Positions 25,366 through 34,683 of a stretch of DNA of 64,000 nt are shown here, in pieces. Under the pieces are notes generated by a model. That model was not told the DNA's origin. It worked only from the letters and a program-made list of their open reading frames with translations, and did no database searches. The stretch is from Bradyrhizobium sp. CER78 (GTDB lineage Bacteria; Pseudomonadota; Alphaproteobacteria; Rhizobiales; Xanthobacteraceae). The position numbers and the translations under genes were made by a program. Where the stretch lies: positions 124,001 to 188,000 of the forward strand of contig NZ_JARVWP010000002.1 of assembly GCF_029846235.1 (NCBI RefSeq), written 5' to 3'. Position 1 is the stretch's first letter; each line of letters opens with the position of its first letter.

Positions 25366-26871
25366 CCGCTTTCCGACGTAGTCAGTTCCTTCCTGGTGAA
25401 GCATCACTTGCATTGCCGCGTTCCGGTCGTCCGTGTCGAATGACAGCACGGCATCGACGATTTTGAAAAAGAACTCGTGATCGCTGGTGGCAAAGATTTC
25501 GCGCCGCTCCTGCCCTGTCGCCTCGCTGAACAGGTGATTGCCCTCCCTCGTGACGCGGATCGAAAATTCCGGCGAGAACCGATAGGTTCCGATCAGGCGG
25601 TCCAGGGTCTGCGGGCTCACCGTGATGAACTTCCCGACCTTGGCCTGGCGATCTGGCCAGCAATACTCGGCGGCGATGCTGCGCAGGATCTCGTCGACGA
25701 GGATCCGACCGCCCCAGCTGTTGGTCATCACAACGGCGCCGTCGCCGTTCTCGAAGATGACCATGGTGTCGATGAAGCCCTCGTTCACCCCGTTGTGCCA
25801 GAATTGCCGGTTGGGCGCCGAGCCGCGAACCAGCCAGCCCAGCCCGCGTCGTCCGATTCCGGGGGGTAGCCCGTCGGCACTGCCGAGAACCGGCGAGAGC
25901 ATCTCGGCCGTCATCGATTGCGACAGAACGGGATTGCTCCGACCTGTCAGCGAATCCAGCACACCGAGCAAGAGACGGGCGAGATCGGTCGGCGTCGTCC
26001 ATAATCCCGCGGCGGCCAGTTCGGGATAGACATGCGGTCCGCCCGGCACCGGCGTGCCGTCCGACCGGTACGGTGTGGCGGCCATCGTCAAACGATCCGC
26101 AGGCAATGGCTGCGCGAAGCTGGAATGCGCCATCCCGAAAGGCTTGAAGACGACGTCGTCGAGCAGCGCAGGAAACGGCCGCCCCGTCACGTCGACGAGC
26201 AGTTGCTGAACGATCGTGTAGCCGCCGCCGGAATAGAGGTCCTGCTTGCCGGGTTCGTGCTCGACCCGGACAGGCGCGCTGTTCGCAGGCGGCGTGCCGT
26301 CGAGAATCTGGAGAAGAGAGGGGACCGGCTGGCCGGCCTGATAGCCCGGGTAGAAGGGCACGTTGGTCCCGGCCGTATGGCTCAGCAACCGCCGAACTGT
26401 CACCCGGGACAGGGAATACGGATAGTCCGGAATCTTCCAGCTCTTGAGCGACGCGTTGACGTCCGCATCGAGATCGAGCTTGCCGGCCTGGGCCAGCGCC
26501 AGAGCGGCAATGGCGGTCACCGGCTTGCTGATCGAGGCCGCCTGGAACAGCGTTTCCGGCACCACGGGCAGACCGCCGACGGCGACCGAGCCAAAGCCGC
26601 GCGCCCATTCGATGGCACCGCCATGAATCACCGCCATGCTGACACCGGGAACGTGCAGCTCGTTCATGCGATCGGCAAGCGTCATCGGCGCATCGCCGTC
26701 GACGACAATCGCCGTCCTCAGGCCGTTCAAGACGTGGTCGATCCGCTGCATGACGTCGGCATCACCGGGGCAGCGAGGTTCTTCGGCCAGAACAGGCCGC
26801 CACGCAGTCATGGCTGCAGATGCGACGGCCACCAGGATCAGCTTGCGGAGAGTGAACGTCATCGCCTGCAT
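25357..26871 (-). CDS. Exported serine hydrolase, class C beta-lactamase-like family
   Basis: About 504 residues. Signal peptide residues 1-29 (KLILVAVASAAMTAWRPVLA). The beta-lactamase-related domain has the SxxK motif in FQAASISKPVTA, a HTAG block and HNG near WHNGVNEGF in place of the third motif; about 100 further residues follow as a C-terminal beta-rich extension. ATG 26871 has GGGGAGG just upstream. Members include esterases, D-aminopeptidases and penicillin-binding-like proteins, so the substrate is open. It is the most divergent of three adjacent serine hydrolases. Confidence 0.88.
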   Translation of the reverse strand: MQAMTFTLRKLILVAVASAAMTAWRPVLAEEPRCPGDADVMQRIDHVLNGLRTAIVVDGDAPMTLADRMNELHVPGVSMAVIHGGAIEWARGFGSVAVGGLPVVPETLFQAASISKPVTAIAALALAQAGKLDLDADVNASLKSWKIPDYPYSLSRVTVRRLLSHTAGTNVPFYPGYQAGQPVPSLLQILDGTPPANSAPVRVEHEPGKQDLYSGGGYTIVQQLLVDVTGRPFPALLDDVVFKPFGMAHSSFAQPLPADRLTMAATPYRSDGTPVPGGPHVYPELAAAGLWTTPTDLARLLLGVLDSLTGRSNPVLSQSMTAEMLSPVLGSADGLPPGIGRRGLGWLVRGSAPNRQFWHNGVNEGFIDTMVIFENGDGAVVMTNSWGGRILVDEILRSIAAEYCWPDRQAKVGKFITVSPQTLDRLIGTYRFSPEFSIRVTREGNHLFSEATGQERREIFATSDHEFFFKIVDAVLSFDTDDRNAAMQVMLHQEGTDYVGKRLP

Positions 26872-26892
26872 GACCACCTCCCCGCGCCACCG

Positions 26893-28191
26893 CTACCGCC
26901 CCATCGCCTGGTAGATCAGCGTCTTCAGCTCCTGCTGGATCCGGCCGCGCTGCGACGGCGTCTGCACCATGAAGATGCCAAACAGATCGTCGGCGGGATC
27001 GATGAAGAAGAACGTGCCGCCGACGCCGTCCCAGCGATACTCGCCGAGCGGCCAGTTGGTGTTCTCCGGCACCGAGGTACGCACGGCAAAGCCGAGGCCG
27101 AAGCCGGAGTTCGGACCGGGGTAATAGTTCTTGTCGCGCACGACCCCGGTTTCCGGACCGATATGGTCCTTCGCCATCAGCGCGATGGTTTCCGGTTTCA
27201 GATAGCGCTTCCCCTCATAGAGGCCGCCGTTCAGCAGCATCTGCGAGAACCGCGCATAGTCGCCGACGGTGCCGACCATGCCGCCTCCGCCGGATTCCCA
27301 TCGCAGCAGCTGGCGCGGGTCGCGGATGTCGGCAACCGGACTGATGGTGCGATCCTTCGGCATCGGCTCGGCGATCAGCGGCCACTTCGCAGGGTCGGTG
27401 ACGTAGAACGCCGTCTCGTTCATCCCGAGCGGGCCGAGCAGCCGCTCCTTCTCGACCTGAAACAGGGATTTCCCCGAGATCACCTCGATGATGCGGCCGA
27501 GCACGTCGGTGGAATGGCCGTAGTCCCATTGCGTGCCGGGTTGCTCGGCGAGCGGCAGCGCCGCGAGCCGCGCCACGAATTCGGCATTGTCAGGATCGTT
27601 GTTGAACAGGCCGGCATCGGCGTAGTCCTTGTTCACGATCCCGCCGCCGTAATAGCCGTAGGGTAGGCCTGCGGTGTGGCGCATCAAGTCTTCGATGGTG
27701 ATGGGACGCTTGAGCGGCTCCAGCGCCATCGTCGGCTTGCCCTCGTCGCCGCGCTTCTCCACGCCGACCTTCATGCCGGCAAACGCCGGGATGTATTTCG
27801 ACACCGGATCGGTGAGCGCGAGCTTGCCCTCCTCCATCAGCATCATGGCGACGACCGTGGTGATCGGCTTCGACATCGAATAGAGGCGGAAGATGGTATC
27901 TGCGCTCATCGAGAATTCGGTGGCGACGTCGCGAACCCCGAACTTCTGGAAGTAAACCGGTTTGCCGTGCTGCTGCAGCAGCAGGATCGCACCGGGAATC
28001 TTGCCAGTCGCGATCTCGTTCCTGACATAGTCAGAGACCTTGGCGAGGCCCTCCGGAGAGAATCTGTGCGCGGCCGGCCCCTCGGAGCCGGCCTTCGCAT
28101 CGGTTGCGACGAACGCGAGCACGAGTGCCGCGACGACAGCGCGGCACCCACGCATGAAAGAGCATGATCCGATCGGATTGAATCGGATCAT
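26893..28191 (-). CDS. Exported serine hydrolase (EstB/class C beta-lactamase family), paralogue A
   Basis: 432 residues from ATG 28191 (AAGGA eight bases ahead); an alternative ATG at 28155 starts right before the signal peptide RAVVAALVLAFVATDAKA but lacks a ribosome-binding site. The catalytic SxxK is in RLYSMSKPITTVVA, tyrosine motif region WDYGHSTDVLGRII, and the C-terminal WESGGGGMVGT block. It is very similar in block order to the next gene, showing a tandem duplication. The first 12 codons are inside a dispersed palindrome. Confidence 0.87.
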   Translation of the reverse strand: MIRFNPIGSCSFMRGCRAVVAALVLAFVATDAKAGSEGPAAHRFSPEGLAKVSDYVRNEIATGKIPGAILLLQQHGKPVYFQKFGVRDVATEFSMSADTIFRLYSMSKPITTVVAMMLMEEGKLALTDPVSKYIPAFAGMKVGVEKRGDEGKPTMALEPLKRPITIEDLMRHTAGLPYGYYGGGIVNKDYADAGLFNNDPDNAEFVARLAALPLAEQPGTQWDYGHSTDVLGRIIEVISGKSLFQVEKERLLGPLGMNETAFYVTDPAKWPLIAEPMPKDRTISPVADIRDPRQLLRWESGGGGMVGTVGDYARFSQMLLNGGLYEGKRYLKPETIALMAKDHIGPETGVVRDKNYYPGPNSGFGLGFAVRTSVPENTNWPLGEYRWDGVGGTFFFIDPADDLFGIFMVQTPSQRGRIQQELKTLIYQAMGR

Positions 28192-28258
28192 GCTCTCATT
28201 CCTTCTTTTTGACGCGTTTTCTTCACGCGAACTGGTGCCCACTTCGCTCGAAAACGCT
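28159..28258. repeat. Dispersed palindromic element between two serine hydrolase genes
   Basis: Two palindromes in tandem. 28159-28196 has 15-bp perfect arms AGAGCATGATCCGAT and ATCGGATCATGCTCT. The next part contains GCGTTTTCTTCACGCGAA and, inverted, the end TCGAAAACGC. From memory these are among the most common intergenic repeats of Bradyrhizobium genomes. The first palindrome supplies the ATG and first codons of the gene at 26893-28191. Confidence 0.82.
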
Positions 28259-29542
28259 CTAGTTTTCCATTGCTTCATAGACGAGCTGCTTCAACGTCCG
28301 CTGGATGCGCTGGCGCTCGGTCGGCGTCTGCTCCAGCAGGACGAAGAAGAAATCCTGCTTGCGGTCGATGATATAGTAGCAGCCGCTGGCGCCGTCCCAT
28401 TTCAGCTCGCCGAGGTCGCCGGGTGGCGGCGGCTTGGCGGTGCCCGGATCGGTGCGCACCGCAATCCCCAGCCCGAAGCCGAAGCCGTCGCCGGGGAAGT
28501 AGAAAAAGTCGCGCTCGACGCCGGAGCCCGGCCCGACGCGGTCGGTCGTCAGCTCCTTGAAGGTCTCGGGCTTCATAATTGTCTTGCCGTCGAGGGTGCC
28601 GCCATTGAGCAGCATTTGTGCGAAGCGCGAATAATCCGCCATGGTCGAGACCATGCCGCCGCTCGCGGACTCCCATTTCTTGACCTTGGTCGGATCGTTG
28701 ACCCGGCCGACCCGGAAATCGCTGTCGTTCGGTATCGGCTCGGCCATCAGCTTCTGCTTCTCCGGATCGGTGACGAAGAAGCCGGTGTCCGTCATCCCGA
28801 GCGGGCCGAGCAGCCTCTCCTGCTCGATCTTCGAGAGCTTCTCGCCGGTGGCCACTTCCATCACGCGCGCCAGGATGTCGGTGGAATGGCCGTATTGCCA
28901 GAGCGCGCCGGGCTGGTTGTGCAGCGGCAGCTTGGCGATCCGCTCGGCGAATTCGGCGAGATCGAAATCTCCGCCGTAGATATCGGCCGCCTTGTAGGCC
29001 TTGCGGACCAGGCTGTCGCCATAGAAGCCGTAGGTGATGCCCGATGTATGCGTCATCAGATCGAGGATTGTGATCGGCCGCTTGGGCGGCACCAGTTCGA
29101 GCGTCTTGGTGCCGTCCTCGGCCTTCTTCTCGACGCCGACCTTCACATTGGCAAAGGACGGGATGTATTTCGAGACGGGATCGTCGAGCTTGTATTTCCC
29201 CTCCTCCAGCAGCTGCATCGACACCACGGCGGTGATCGACTTGGACATCGAAGCCAGCCGGAAGATGGTCTTGTCCGTGATCGGCACCTTGCTGACCACG
29301 TCCTGCACGCCGAAGGCCTCGTGATAGACCGGCTTGCCGTGCTGCTGAATCAGGACGACGGCGCCGGGAATCTTCCCGGTCGCAACCTCGTTCTTGAAGA
29401 ACTCGCTGATCTTGGCGAGCTTGTCGGGATTGAAATGCGCACCCGCCGGAATCTCGTAGGTGCCCTCGGTGTGCGAGAACGCCGGCGCCGCAAGCACCAC
29501 CGCGGCTGCGGCTGCGGCGCACGTCAAACGAAATAAATGCAT
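28259..29542 (-). CDS. Exported serine hydrolase (EstB/class C beta-lactamase family), paralogue B
   Basis: 427 residues. Signal peptide 1-23 (RLTCAAAAAAVVLAAPAFS). SxxK in RLASMSKSITAVVS, tyrosine motif WQYGHSTDILARVM, HTSGITYGF and the WESASGGMVSTMADYSRFAQ block align one-to-one with the neighbouring paralogue. The ATG at 29542 has GGAGGG about ten bases upstream. Probably periplasmic; the substrate is unknown. Confidence 0.9.
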   Translation of the reverse strand: MHLFRLTCAAAAAAVVLAAPAFSHTEGTYEIPAGAHFNPDKLAKISEFFKNEVATGKIPGAVVLIQQHGKPVYHEAFGVQDVVSKVPITDKTIFRLASMSKSITAVVSMQLLEEGKYKLDDPVSKYIPSFANVKVGVEKKAEDGTKTLELVPPKRPITILDLMTHTSGITYGFYGDSLVRKAYKAADIYGGDFDLAEFAERIAKLPLHNQPGALWQYGHSTDILARVMEVATGEKLSKIEQERLLGPLGMTDTGFFVTDPEKQKLMAEPIPNDSDFRVGRVNDPTKVKKWESASGGMVSTMADYSRFAQMLLNGGTLDGKTIMKPETFKELTTDRVGPGSGVERDFFYFPGDGFGFGLGIAVRTDPGTAKPPPPGDLGELKWDGASGCYYIIDRKQDFFFVLLEQTPTERQRIQRTLKQLVYEAMEN

Positions 29543-29591
29543 TTGAACTATCCCTCCCCGGATATCACGGGGAAGTGTAGCGGCGGTATCA

Positions 29592-30137
29592 TCAGGCACA
29601 AGGGCCACCGAAGGCGTCCAGGACCGCCTGATGGAGCTCGCCGCTTGGGGCCGAGAAGCAGCAGAAGATGACGTGCTCGACGCCGGGGGCTACGGCCAGC
29701 GTATCGACGACAGTCTTTACGGCGATCTGGGCGGCGCGATCTGCCGGAAAACGATAGATGCCGGTCGAGATTGCGGGGAAAGCGACCGAGGCGAGGCCAT
29801 GCTTCTCACAGAGCTCCATCGAGCGCCGATAGCACGATGCAAGCAGACCATCCTCGTCGAGCTTGCCACCATTCCATACCGGGCCGACCGTATGGATGAC
29901 GTGCTTGGCGGGCAGCCGATACCCCTTGGTGATCTTGGCGTGGCCGGTCTTGCAGCCGTGAAGCATGCGGCACTCGGCGACGAGCTCAGGCCCAGCAGCG
30001 CGATGGATCGCGCCGTCGACACCGCCGCCACCGAGCAGCGATGAGTTGGCCGCGTTGACGATGGCGTCAACGCGCAGGGTCGTGATGTCGGTGACGATGA
30101 CTTCGAGCCGCGCCTTGCCGATCTGGCGCGCGGTCAA
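29592..30137 (-). CDS. Macro domain ADP-ribose/O-acetyl-ADP-ribose hydrolase
   Basis: 181 residues of the YmdB/MacroD type that remove ADP-ribose from proteins or deacetylate O-acetyl-ADP-ribose. Blocks are [21 protein letters not shown] (ADP-ribose-binding Asn and Gly loop), [25 protein letters not shown] and [13 protein letters not shown]. Starts at TTG two bases after the grxD stop, so translation is probably coupled to grxD; no ATG is available at the conserved N-terminus. Confidence 0.9.
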   Translation of the reverse strand: MTARQIGKARLEVIVTDITTLRVDAIVNAANSSLLGGGGVDGAIHRAAGPELVAECRMLHGCKTGHAKITKGYRLPAKHVIHTVGPVWNGGKLDEDGLLASCYRRSMELCEKHGLASVAFPAISTGIYRFPADRAAQIAVKTVVDTLAVAPGVEHVIFCCFSAPSGELHQAVLDAFGGPCA

Positions 30138-30139
30138 GG

Positions 30140-30472
30140 TCAGGCAGCCACGTCGACCGGGATGCCCTTGTCGGTAAACAGCTGCTGCAATTCACCGGCC
30201 TGGAACATCTCGCGGATGATGTCGCAACCGCCGACGAACTCGCCCTTCACATAGAGCTGCGGAATAGTCGGCCAGTTCGAATAGACCTTGATGCCGTTGC
30301 GCAGCTCGGCGGATTCGAGAACGTTGAGGCCTTTGTAGCCGACACCGATGTGGTCGAGGATCTGCACGACCTGACCGGAAAACCCGCACTGCGGGAATTG
30401 CGGCGTGCCCTTCATGAACAGCACGACGTCGTTCGACTTCACTTCGTTGTCGATGAATTGCTCGATGCTCAT
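30140..30472 (-). CDS. grxD: Monothiol glutaredoxin (Grx4 type)
   Basis: 110 residues of CGFS-type glutaredoxin. Active-site Cys29 in [33 protein letters not shown] is the glutathione/[2Fe-2S] site. Known members carry and deliver Fe-S clusters, often as a complex with BolA. The bolA gene lies about 4.2 kb away on the same strand (34684-34920). The two are close to each other in many alphaproteobacteria as I remember, so the gap here is notable. Confidence 0.96.
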   Translation of the reverse strand: MSIEQFIDNEVKSNDVVLFMKGTPQFPQCGFSGQVVQILDHIGVGYKGLNVLESAELRNGIKVYSNWPTIPQLYVKGEFVGGCDIIREMFQAGELQQLFTDKGIPVDVAA

Positions 30473-30766
30473 TTTCGCTTCCTTGCGTAGGCGGCGCTCT
30501 CAAGCCCTTGCGGGCCGGCCCGCCCTTCTAACCCGTGACTGGCTATATATGTAGCTCAAACCATTGTGCATCCAAAGCAAAATGGCTGAAATCTGGCATG
30601 CGGCGGGGGCCGGACCGCACCCCCAAAAGCGCCGGGATTATCTGACGGCCCCAATATCATCATGGGGGGAGGCTTTTTTCCCGTAACGGAGCCCCTATCT
30701 AGGACGAACTGTCCGTCAGGAACCAGTTTGCCGAAGCAACGTTCTCCCCTGGAATCGGAGACCCAT

Positions 30767-32020
30767 GTGACGAAACCAGCCTCTGCCGCGGCCACCACGA
30801 CCGCCGACTCCCCGTCACTTTCCTCCGAATCCGCCCCGCTCGCGCAGCGGCTGGCGGACGCCTATCGCGCGGTCCGCGACGAGACCGAGCGCCGGGCTGC
30901 CCCGCTGTCGGCGGAAGACCAGCTGATCCAGTCGATGCCGGATGCGAGCCCCGCCAAATGGCACCGCGCCCATACCACCTGGTTCTTCGAGCAGTTTCTG
31001 CTCGGCGAGCACCTCAAGGGCTACACGCCGTTTCATCCGGACTACGCCTATCTGTTCAATTCCTATTACGTCAGCGCCGGCCCCCGCCATGCCCGGCACC
31101 AGCGCGGCCATCTGACCCGCCCGACCGCCGACGAAGTCACCGCCTACCGCCGCCATGTCGACGCCGAGGTGGTGAAATTCTTCCAGACCGCGACGCCTGA
31201 AAAGCTCGAGGCCCTGGTGCCGCTGGTCGAGGTTGGGCTCAATCACGAGCAGCAGCATCAGGAGCTGATGTACACCGACATCCTGCATGCCTTCGCGCAG
31301 AACCCGATCCCGCCGGCCTATGATCCGGCGTGGCGCTTCCCGGCGTCGCAGCACGGGCCGCAGGAATGGGTCACGCTCAACGAAGGCATCCACACCGTCG
31401 GCCACGGCGACGACAGCTTCCATTTCGACAATGAGAAGCCCGCGCATCGCGCTTTGGTCGGCCCGGTCAAGCTCGCGAAGAATCTCGTCAGCAACGCCGA
31501 CTGGCTCGCCTTCATCAGGGACGGCGGCTATTCCACCGCCACGCTGTGGCTGATGGATGGCTTTGCCACCGTGAGCAACGAGGGCTGGCAGGCGCCCGGC
31601 CATTGGCGCGAGATCGACGGCGAATGGAAGATCATGACGCTGGGTGGCCTGCAGCCGATCGATCCGCAGGCCCCGGTTTGCCATGTCAGCTATTACGAGG
31701 CCGACGCCTTCGCCCGCTGGGCCGGCAAGCATCTGCCGACCGAGATGGAATGGGAGGTTGCGGCGCGTGCCGGCCTGCTCAACGACGCCTATGGCATCGT
31801 CTGGCAATGGACCCGCAGCGCCTACTCACCCTACCCGGGCTACCGCGCGATCGAGGGCGCGCTCGGTGAATACAACGGCAAGTTCATGGTCAACCAGCTC
31901 GTGCTGCGCGGCTCGTCGCTGGCGACGCCGTCAGGTCACAGCCGTGTCACCTACCGCAACTTCTTTTATCCGCACCATCGCTGGCAATTCACGGGGTTAC
32001 GCCTCGCCGACTACGCCTGA
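30767..32020 (+). CDS. egtB: Ergothioneine biosynthesis sulfoxide synthase EgtB
   Basis: Non-haem iron enzyme that joins hercynine and a thiol (gamma-glutamylcysteine or cysteine) to a sulfoxide. 417 residues. N-terminal DinB-like domain with iron His residues in KWHRAHTTWFFEQF and NHEQQHQELMYTD; C-terminal FGE-sulfatase-like domain with PTEMEWEVAARAGL, VLRGSS and GLRLADYA at the end. The GTG at 30767 has GGAG seven bases ahead. egtD follows in 53 bases. Confidence 0.95.
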   Translation: MTKPASAAATTTADSPSLSSESAPLAQRLADAYRAVRDETERRAAPLSAEDQLIQSMPDASPAKWHRAHTTWFFEQFLLGEHLKGYTPFHPDYAYLFNSYYVSAGPRHARHQRGHLTRPTADEVTAYRRHVDAEVVKFFQTATPEKLEALVPLVEVGLNHEQQHQELMYTDILHAFAQNPIPPAYDPAWRFPASQHGPQEWVTLNEGIHTVGHGDDSFHFDNEKPAHRALVGPVKLAKNLVSNADWLAFIRDGGYSTATLWLMDGFATVSNEGWQAPGHWREIDGEWKIMTLGGLQPIDPQAPVCHVSYYEADAFARWAGKHLPTEMEWEVAARAGLLNDAYGIVWQWTRSAYSPYPGYRAIEGALGEYNGKFMVNQLVLRGSSLATPSGHSRVTYRNFFYPHHRWQFTGLRLADYA

Positions 32021-32073
32021 TTGATTCCAGTTGACATCAAGTGCGCGCCGGTAAGCGCGTTCAGGAGAGTATC

Positions 32074-33042
32074 ATGAATGTGCATGCCGCCGCTTTGGCA
32101 AAAGCATATCCGTTCGACGAGGCGACCTCGGCGTTTGCCGGCGACGTGATCGGCGATCTCGCCCGTCACCCGAAACGGCTGTCGCCGAAATATTTCTACG
32201 ACGCCACCGGCTCGGAGCTGTTCGAGCAGATCACGGTGCTGCCGGAATATTATCCGACGCGCACCGAGCTCGGCATCCTGCGCGATCGCGGCGACGAGAT
32301 CGCTGCGATCATCCCGGACGGCGCGGCGCTGGTCGAGTTCGGCGCCGGCGCGACCACCAAGGTGCGGCTGCTGCTCGAGCATTGCGAATTCGCAGCCTAT
32401 GTGCCGGTCGATATATCCGGCGATTTCCTCAAGGCCCAGGCCGACGGCCTGCGCCAGGATTTCCCCGGTCTCGGCATCTATCCGGTCGCGGCCGACTTCA
32501 CCACGCCGTTCGCGCTGCCCGAGGCGGTCGCCGCCATGCCGAAGGTTGGCTTCTTCCCCGGCTCGACGCTCGGCAATTTCGAGCCGAGCGAGGCCTTGGC
32601 CTTCCTGCGCAGCGCGCGCAAGATCCTCGGCCACGGCGCGCAGATGATCATCGGCGTCGACCTCGAGAAGGACGAGCGCGTGCTGTATGACGCCTATAAT
32701 GACGCGGCCGGCGTCACCGCGCGCTTCAACATGAACGTGCTGGCGCGGATCAACCGCGAGCTTGGCGGCAATTTCGACCTGTCGGGCTTCACCCACCGCT
32801 CGATCTACAACCGCGACCGCCATCGCATCGAGATGCACCTGATCAGCCGCAAGGCGCAAACCGTGCGCATCCTCGGCAACACCTTCGCGTTCCGCCCCGG
32901 CGAGAGCATTCACACCGAGAACAGCTACAAATACTCGCTCGAGCGTTTCACCGCGCTCGCCCGCAGCGCGGGCTGGACAGTGCGCAACAGCTGGACCGAC
33001 GCCAACACGATGTTCTCGGTGCACGCGCTGGTCGCGGACTAG
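32074..33042 (+). CDS. egtD: L-histidine N(alpha)-methyltransferase EgtD
   Basis: Trimethylates histidine to hercynine using SAM, the first step of ergothioneine synthesis. 322 residues with LSPKYFYDATGSELFEQI, LPEYYPTRTELGIL, SAM-binding VEFGAGATTKVR, VDISGDFL and FFPGSTLGNFEPSEA, all family hallmarks. The ATG follows CAGGAGAG. Forms an egtB-egtD operon; no egtC or egtE gene is visible here, so completion of the pathway relies on genes outside the window or on the EgtB variant that uses cysteine. Confidence 0.96.
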   Translation: MNVHAAALAKAYPFDEATSAFAGDVIGDLARHPKRLSPKYFYDATGSELFEQITVLPEYYPTRTELGILRDRGDEIAAIIPDGAALVEFGAGATTKVRLLLEHCEFAAYVPVDISGDFLKAQADGLRQDFPGLGIYPVAADFTTPFALPEAVAAMPKVGFFPGSTLGNFEPSEALAFLRSARKILGHGAQMIIGVDLEKDERVLYDAYNDAAGVTARFNMNVLARINRELGGNFDLSGFTHRSIYNRDRHRIEMHLISRKAQTVRILGNTFAFRPGESIHTENSYKYSLERFTALARSAGWTVRNSWTDANTMFSVHALVAD

Positions 33043-33068
33043 CGCCCAACCAGGACGGGGGCACGACC

Positions 33069-33464
33069 ATGGGCCGGCCTGCGCTGCAGATCGCGACAGT
33101 GGTGCTCGCCCTCGTCCCGATCCTGACCGGCATCATCACCATGCTCGGCGTGAGCGATCCGCTCTACGCCTCGTCGGGCGTGCCGGCGCTACCGGTGCTG
33201 GACAGCAATCTGCGCTTCTTCGGCGGGGTCTGGCTTGGCCTCGGCCTCGCGCTGCTCTGGCTGGTGCCGCGCATCGAAAGCGAAAGCGTGCTGTTTCGCG
33301 TGGTCTGGGGCGGCATCTTCCTCGGCGGCATCGGCAGGCTGCTGTCGATCGTGATGGTCGGCGCACCGCCGTTGCCCTTCGTGGGCTTCACCCTGCTCGA
33401 AGTGATCGGCGCGCCTTTGTTCGTCTATTGGCAGCACCGGGTGGCAACGGCCGACCGCAGCTAA
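33069..33464 (+). CDS. DUF4345 family membrane protein
   Basis: 131 residues with four predicted helices (about 6-28, 48-66, 76-96, 102-120). SSGVPALPVLDSNLRFFGGVWLGLG is the recognisable DUF4345 block with its conserved Asn-Arg-Phe. Function is unknown. It follows egtD by 26 bases on the same strand and could be co-transcribed, but there is no known link with ergothioneine. Confidence 0.82.
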   Translation: MGRPALQIATVVLALVPILTGIITMLGVSDPLYASSGVPALPVLDSNLRFFGGVWLGLGLALLWLVPRIESESVLFRVVWGGIFLGGIGRLLSIVMVGAPPLPFVGFTLLEVIGAPLFVYWQHRVATADRS

Positions 33465-33473
33465 CGGCCCTCG

Positions 33474-34655
33474 CTATTCTTCCTCTGCCGTCGACCGCAG
33501 CGAGATCGATTCCCACGCCGCGACCACGATCATGATCGCGGTGGTGACGATCGAGAGCACCAGCGGCGACATCGCGCCGGCGAAATACGCCGTGACCGCC
33601 AGCGCGATGATGCCGACACCGTGCGAGAGCTGAAGGAAGCCGCGGATCACGTATTTGAACAGGATGGTCCCGACCAGGAACAGCGCGGGGCCGCCGACCG
33701 AGCTCACGATCGTCTTGAGGTCGGAATGGCCGGACGGGTGCTTCAGCACCAGTTCGTCGGCGACCGCGGTGAGGATGATGCCGCCGACGATCGGCATGTG
33801 CAGATAGGTGTAGGCGATCCGCGCCACGCGGCCGGATTCCTCCGCCTTCGAGATCATCTCGGAGCCGGCCTCGGCGCCCTTGTGGAAATAGATCCACCAC
33901 ATCGCGATGCTGCCGACCAGCGCGGAGATGAACGCCGCGACATTCTCCGGCGTCCAGGTCAGCTCGGCGAAGGTCGCGCCGTCGACCACGATCGCCTCGC
34001 CGAGCGCGATGATGATGAAGCCGGCGCAGCGCTCGGCCATGTGGCCGCCCTCGACCGACCACGCTTCCATCGAGGAGAAGCCGAGCCCCGGGGTCCAGAA
34101 CCGCGCGGCCGGCGCGACGTATTCGATTGTCAGCGCCGCGATCCAGAGCCACATCCGCGTCTCCTGCTCGGCGAAGCCGCCGAGGATCCAGAGCACGGCC
34201 GAGCAGCTCAGCCAGGTCAGGATGCGGATCGCATTGTGGCGTACCGCGGTCCGGTGCCGCGGCGTCGCCAACAGCCAGAACGCCGTGCGGCCGACCTGCA
34301 TCGCGGCATAGGTCCCGGCAAACCACAACCCGCGGCCCTCGAAGGCGGTCGGGATCGAGGTCGACAGCAGCAGCCCGCCCAGCATCAGGACGAACAGCAG
34401 CAGGCGGACCGGCGTCAGATCGGGATTGAGCCAGTTGGTGACCCAGGTGGTGTAGACCCACACCCACCACACCGCGAGAAACAGCAGCGTGACCTGCACC
34501 GCGCCCAGCGGGGTGAAGTGGTGCAGCAGCGTGTGCGACAGCTGCGTGACGGCGAAGACGAAGACGAGGTCGAAGAACAGCTCGGCATTGGTGACGCGGC
34601 TGTGCTGGTTCGGCACGATGACGCGAAACATCGCTCCACGCGGATTGTCTGCCAT
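33474..34655 (-). CDS. Low temperature requirement protein A (LtrA) family membrane protein
   Basis: 393 residues with about 10-12 hydrophobic helices. NAELFFDLVFVFAVTQLSHTLL near the N-terminus is the signature of the LtrA family, whose molecular role is unknown; in Listeria it affects cold growth. WSVEGGHMAERCAGFIIIALGE is the second family block. ATG 34655 is chosen because the family-like part begins about ten residues later; no strong ribosome-binding site is seen. Convergent with DUF4345 and followed upstream by bolA on the same strand. Confidence 0.88.
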   Translation of the reverse strand: MADNPRGAMFRVIVPNQHSRVTNAELFFDLVFVFAVTQLSHTLLHHFTPLGAVQVTLLFLAVWWVWVYTTWVTNWLNPDLTPVRLLLFVLMLGGLLLSTSIPTAFEGRGLWFAGTYAAMQVGRTAFWLLATPRHRTAVRHNAIRILTWLSCSAVLWILGGFAEQETRMWLWIAALTIEYVAPAARFWTPGLGFSSMEAWSVEGGHMAERCAGFIIIALGEAIVVDGATFAELTWTPENVAAFISALVGSIAMWWIYFHKGAEAGSEMISKAEESGRVARIAYTYLHMPIVGGIILTAVADELVLKHPSGHSDLKTIVSSVGGPALFLVGTILFKYVIRGFLQLSHGVGIIALAVTAYFAGAMSPLVLSIVTTAIMIVVAAWESISLRSTAEEE

Positions 34656-34683
34656 CGCTCGAGGCCCCGCCGCTGGCCGGCGC

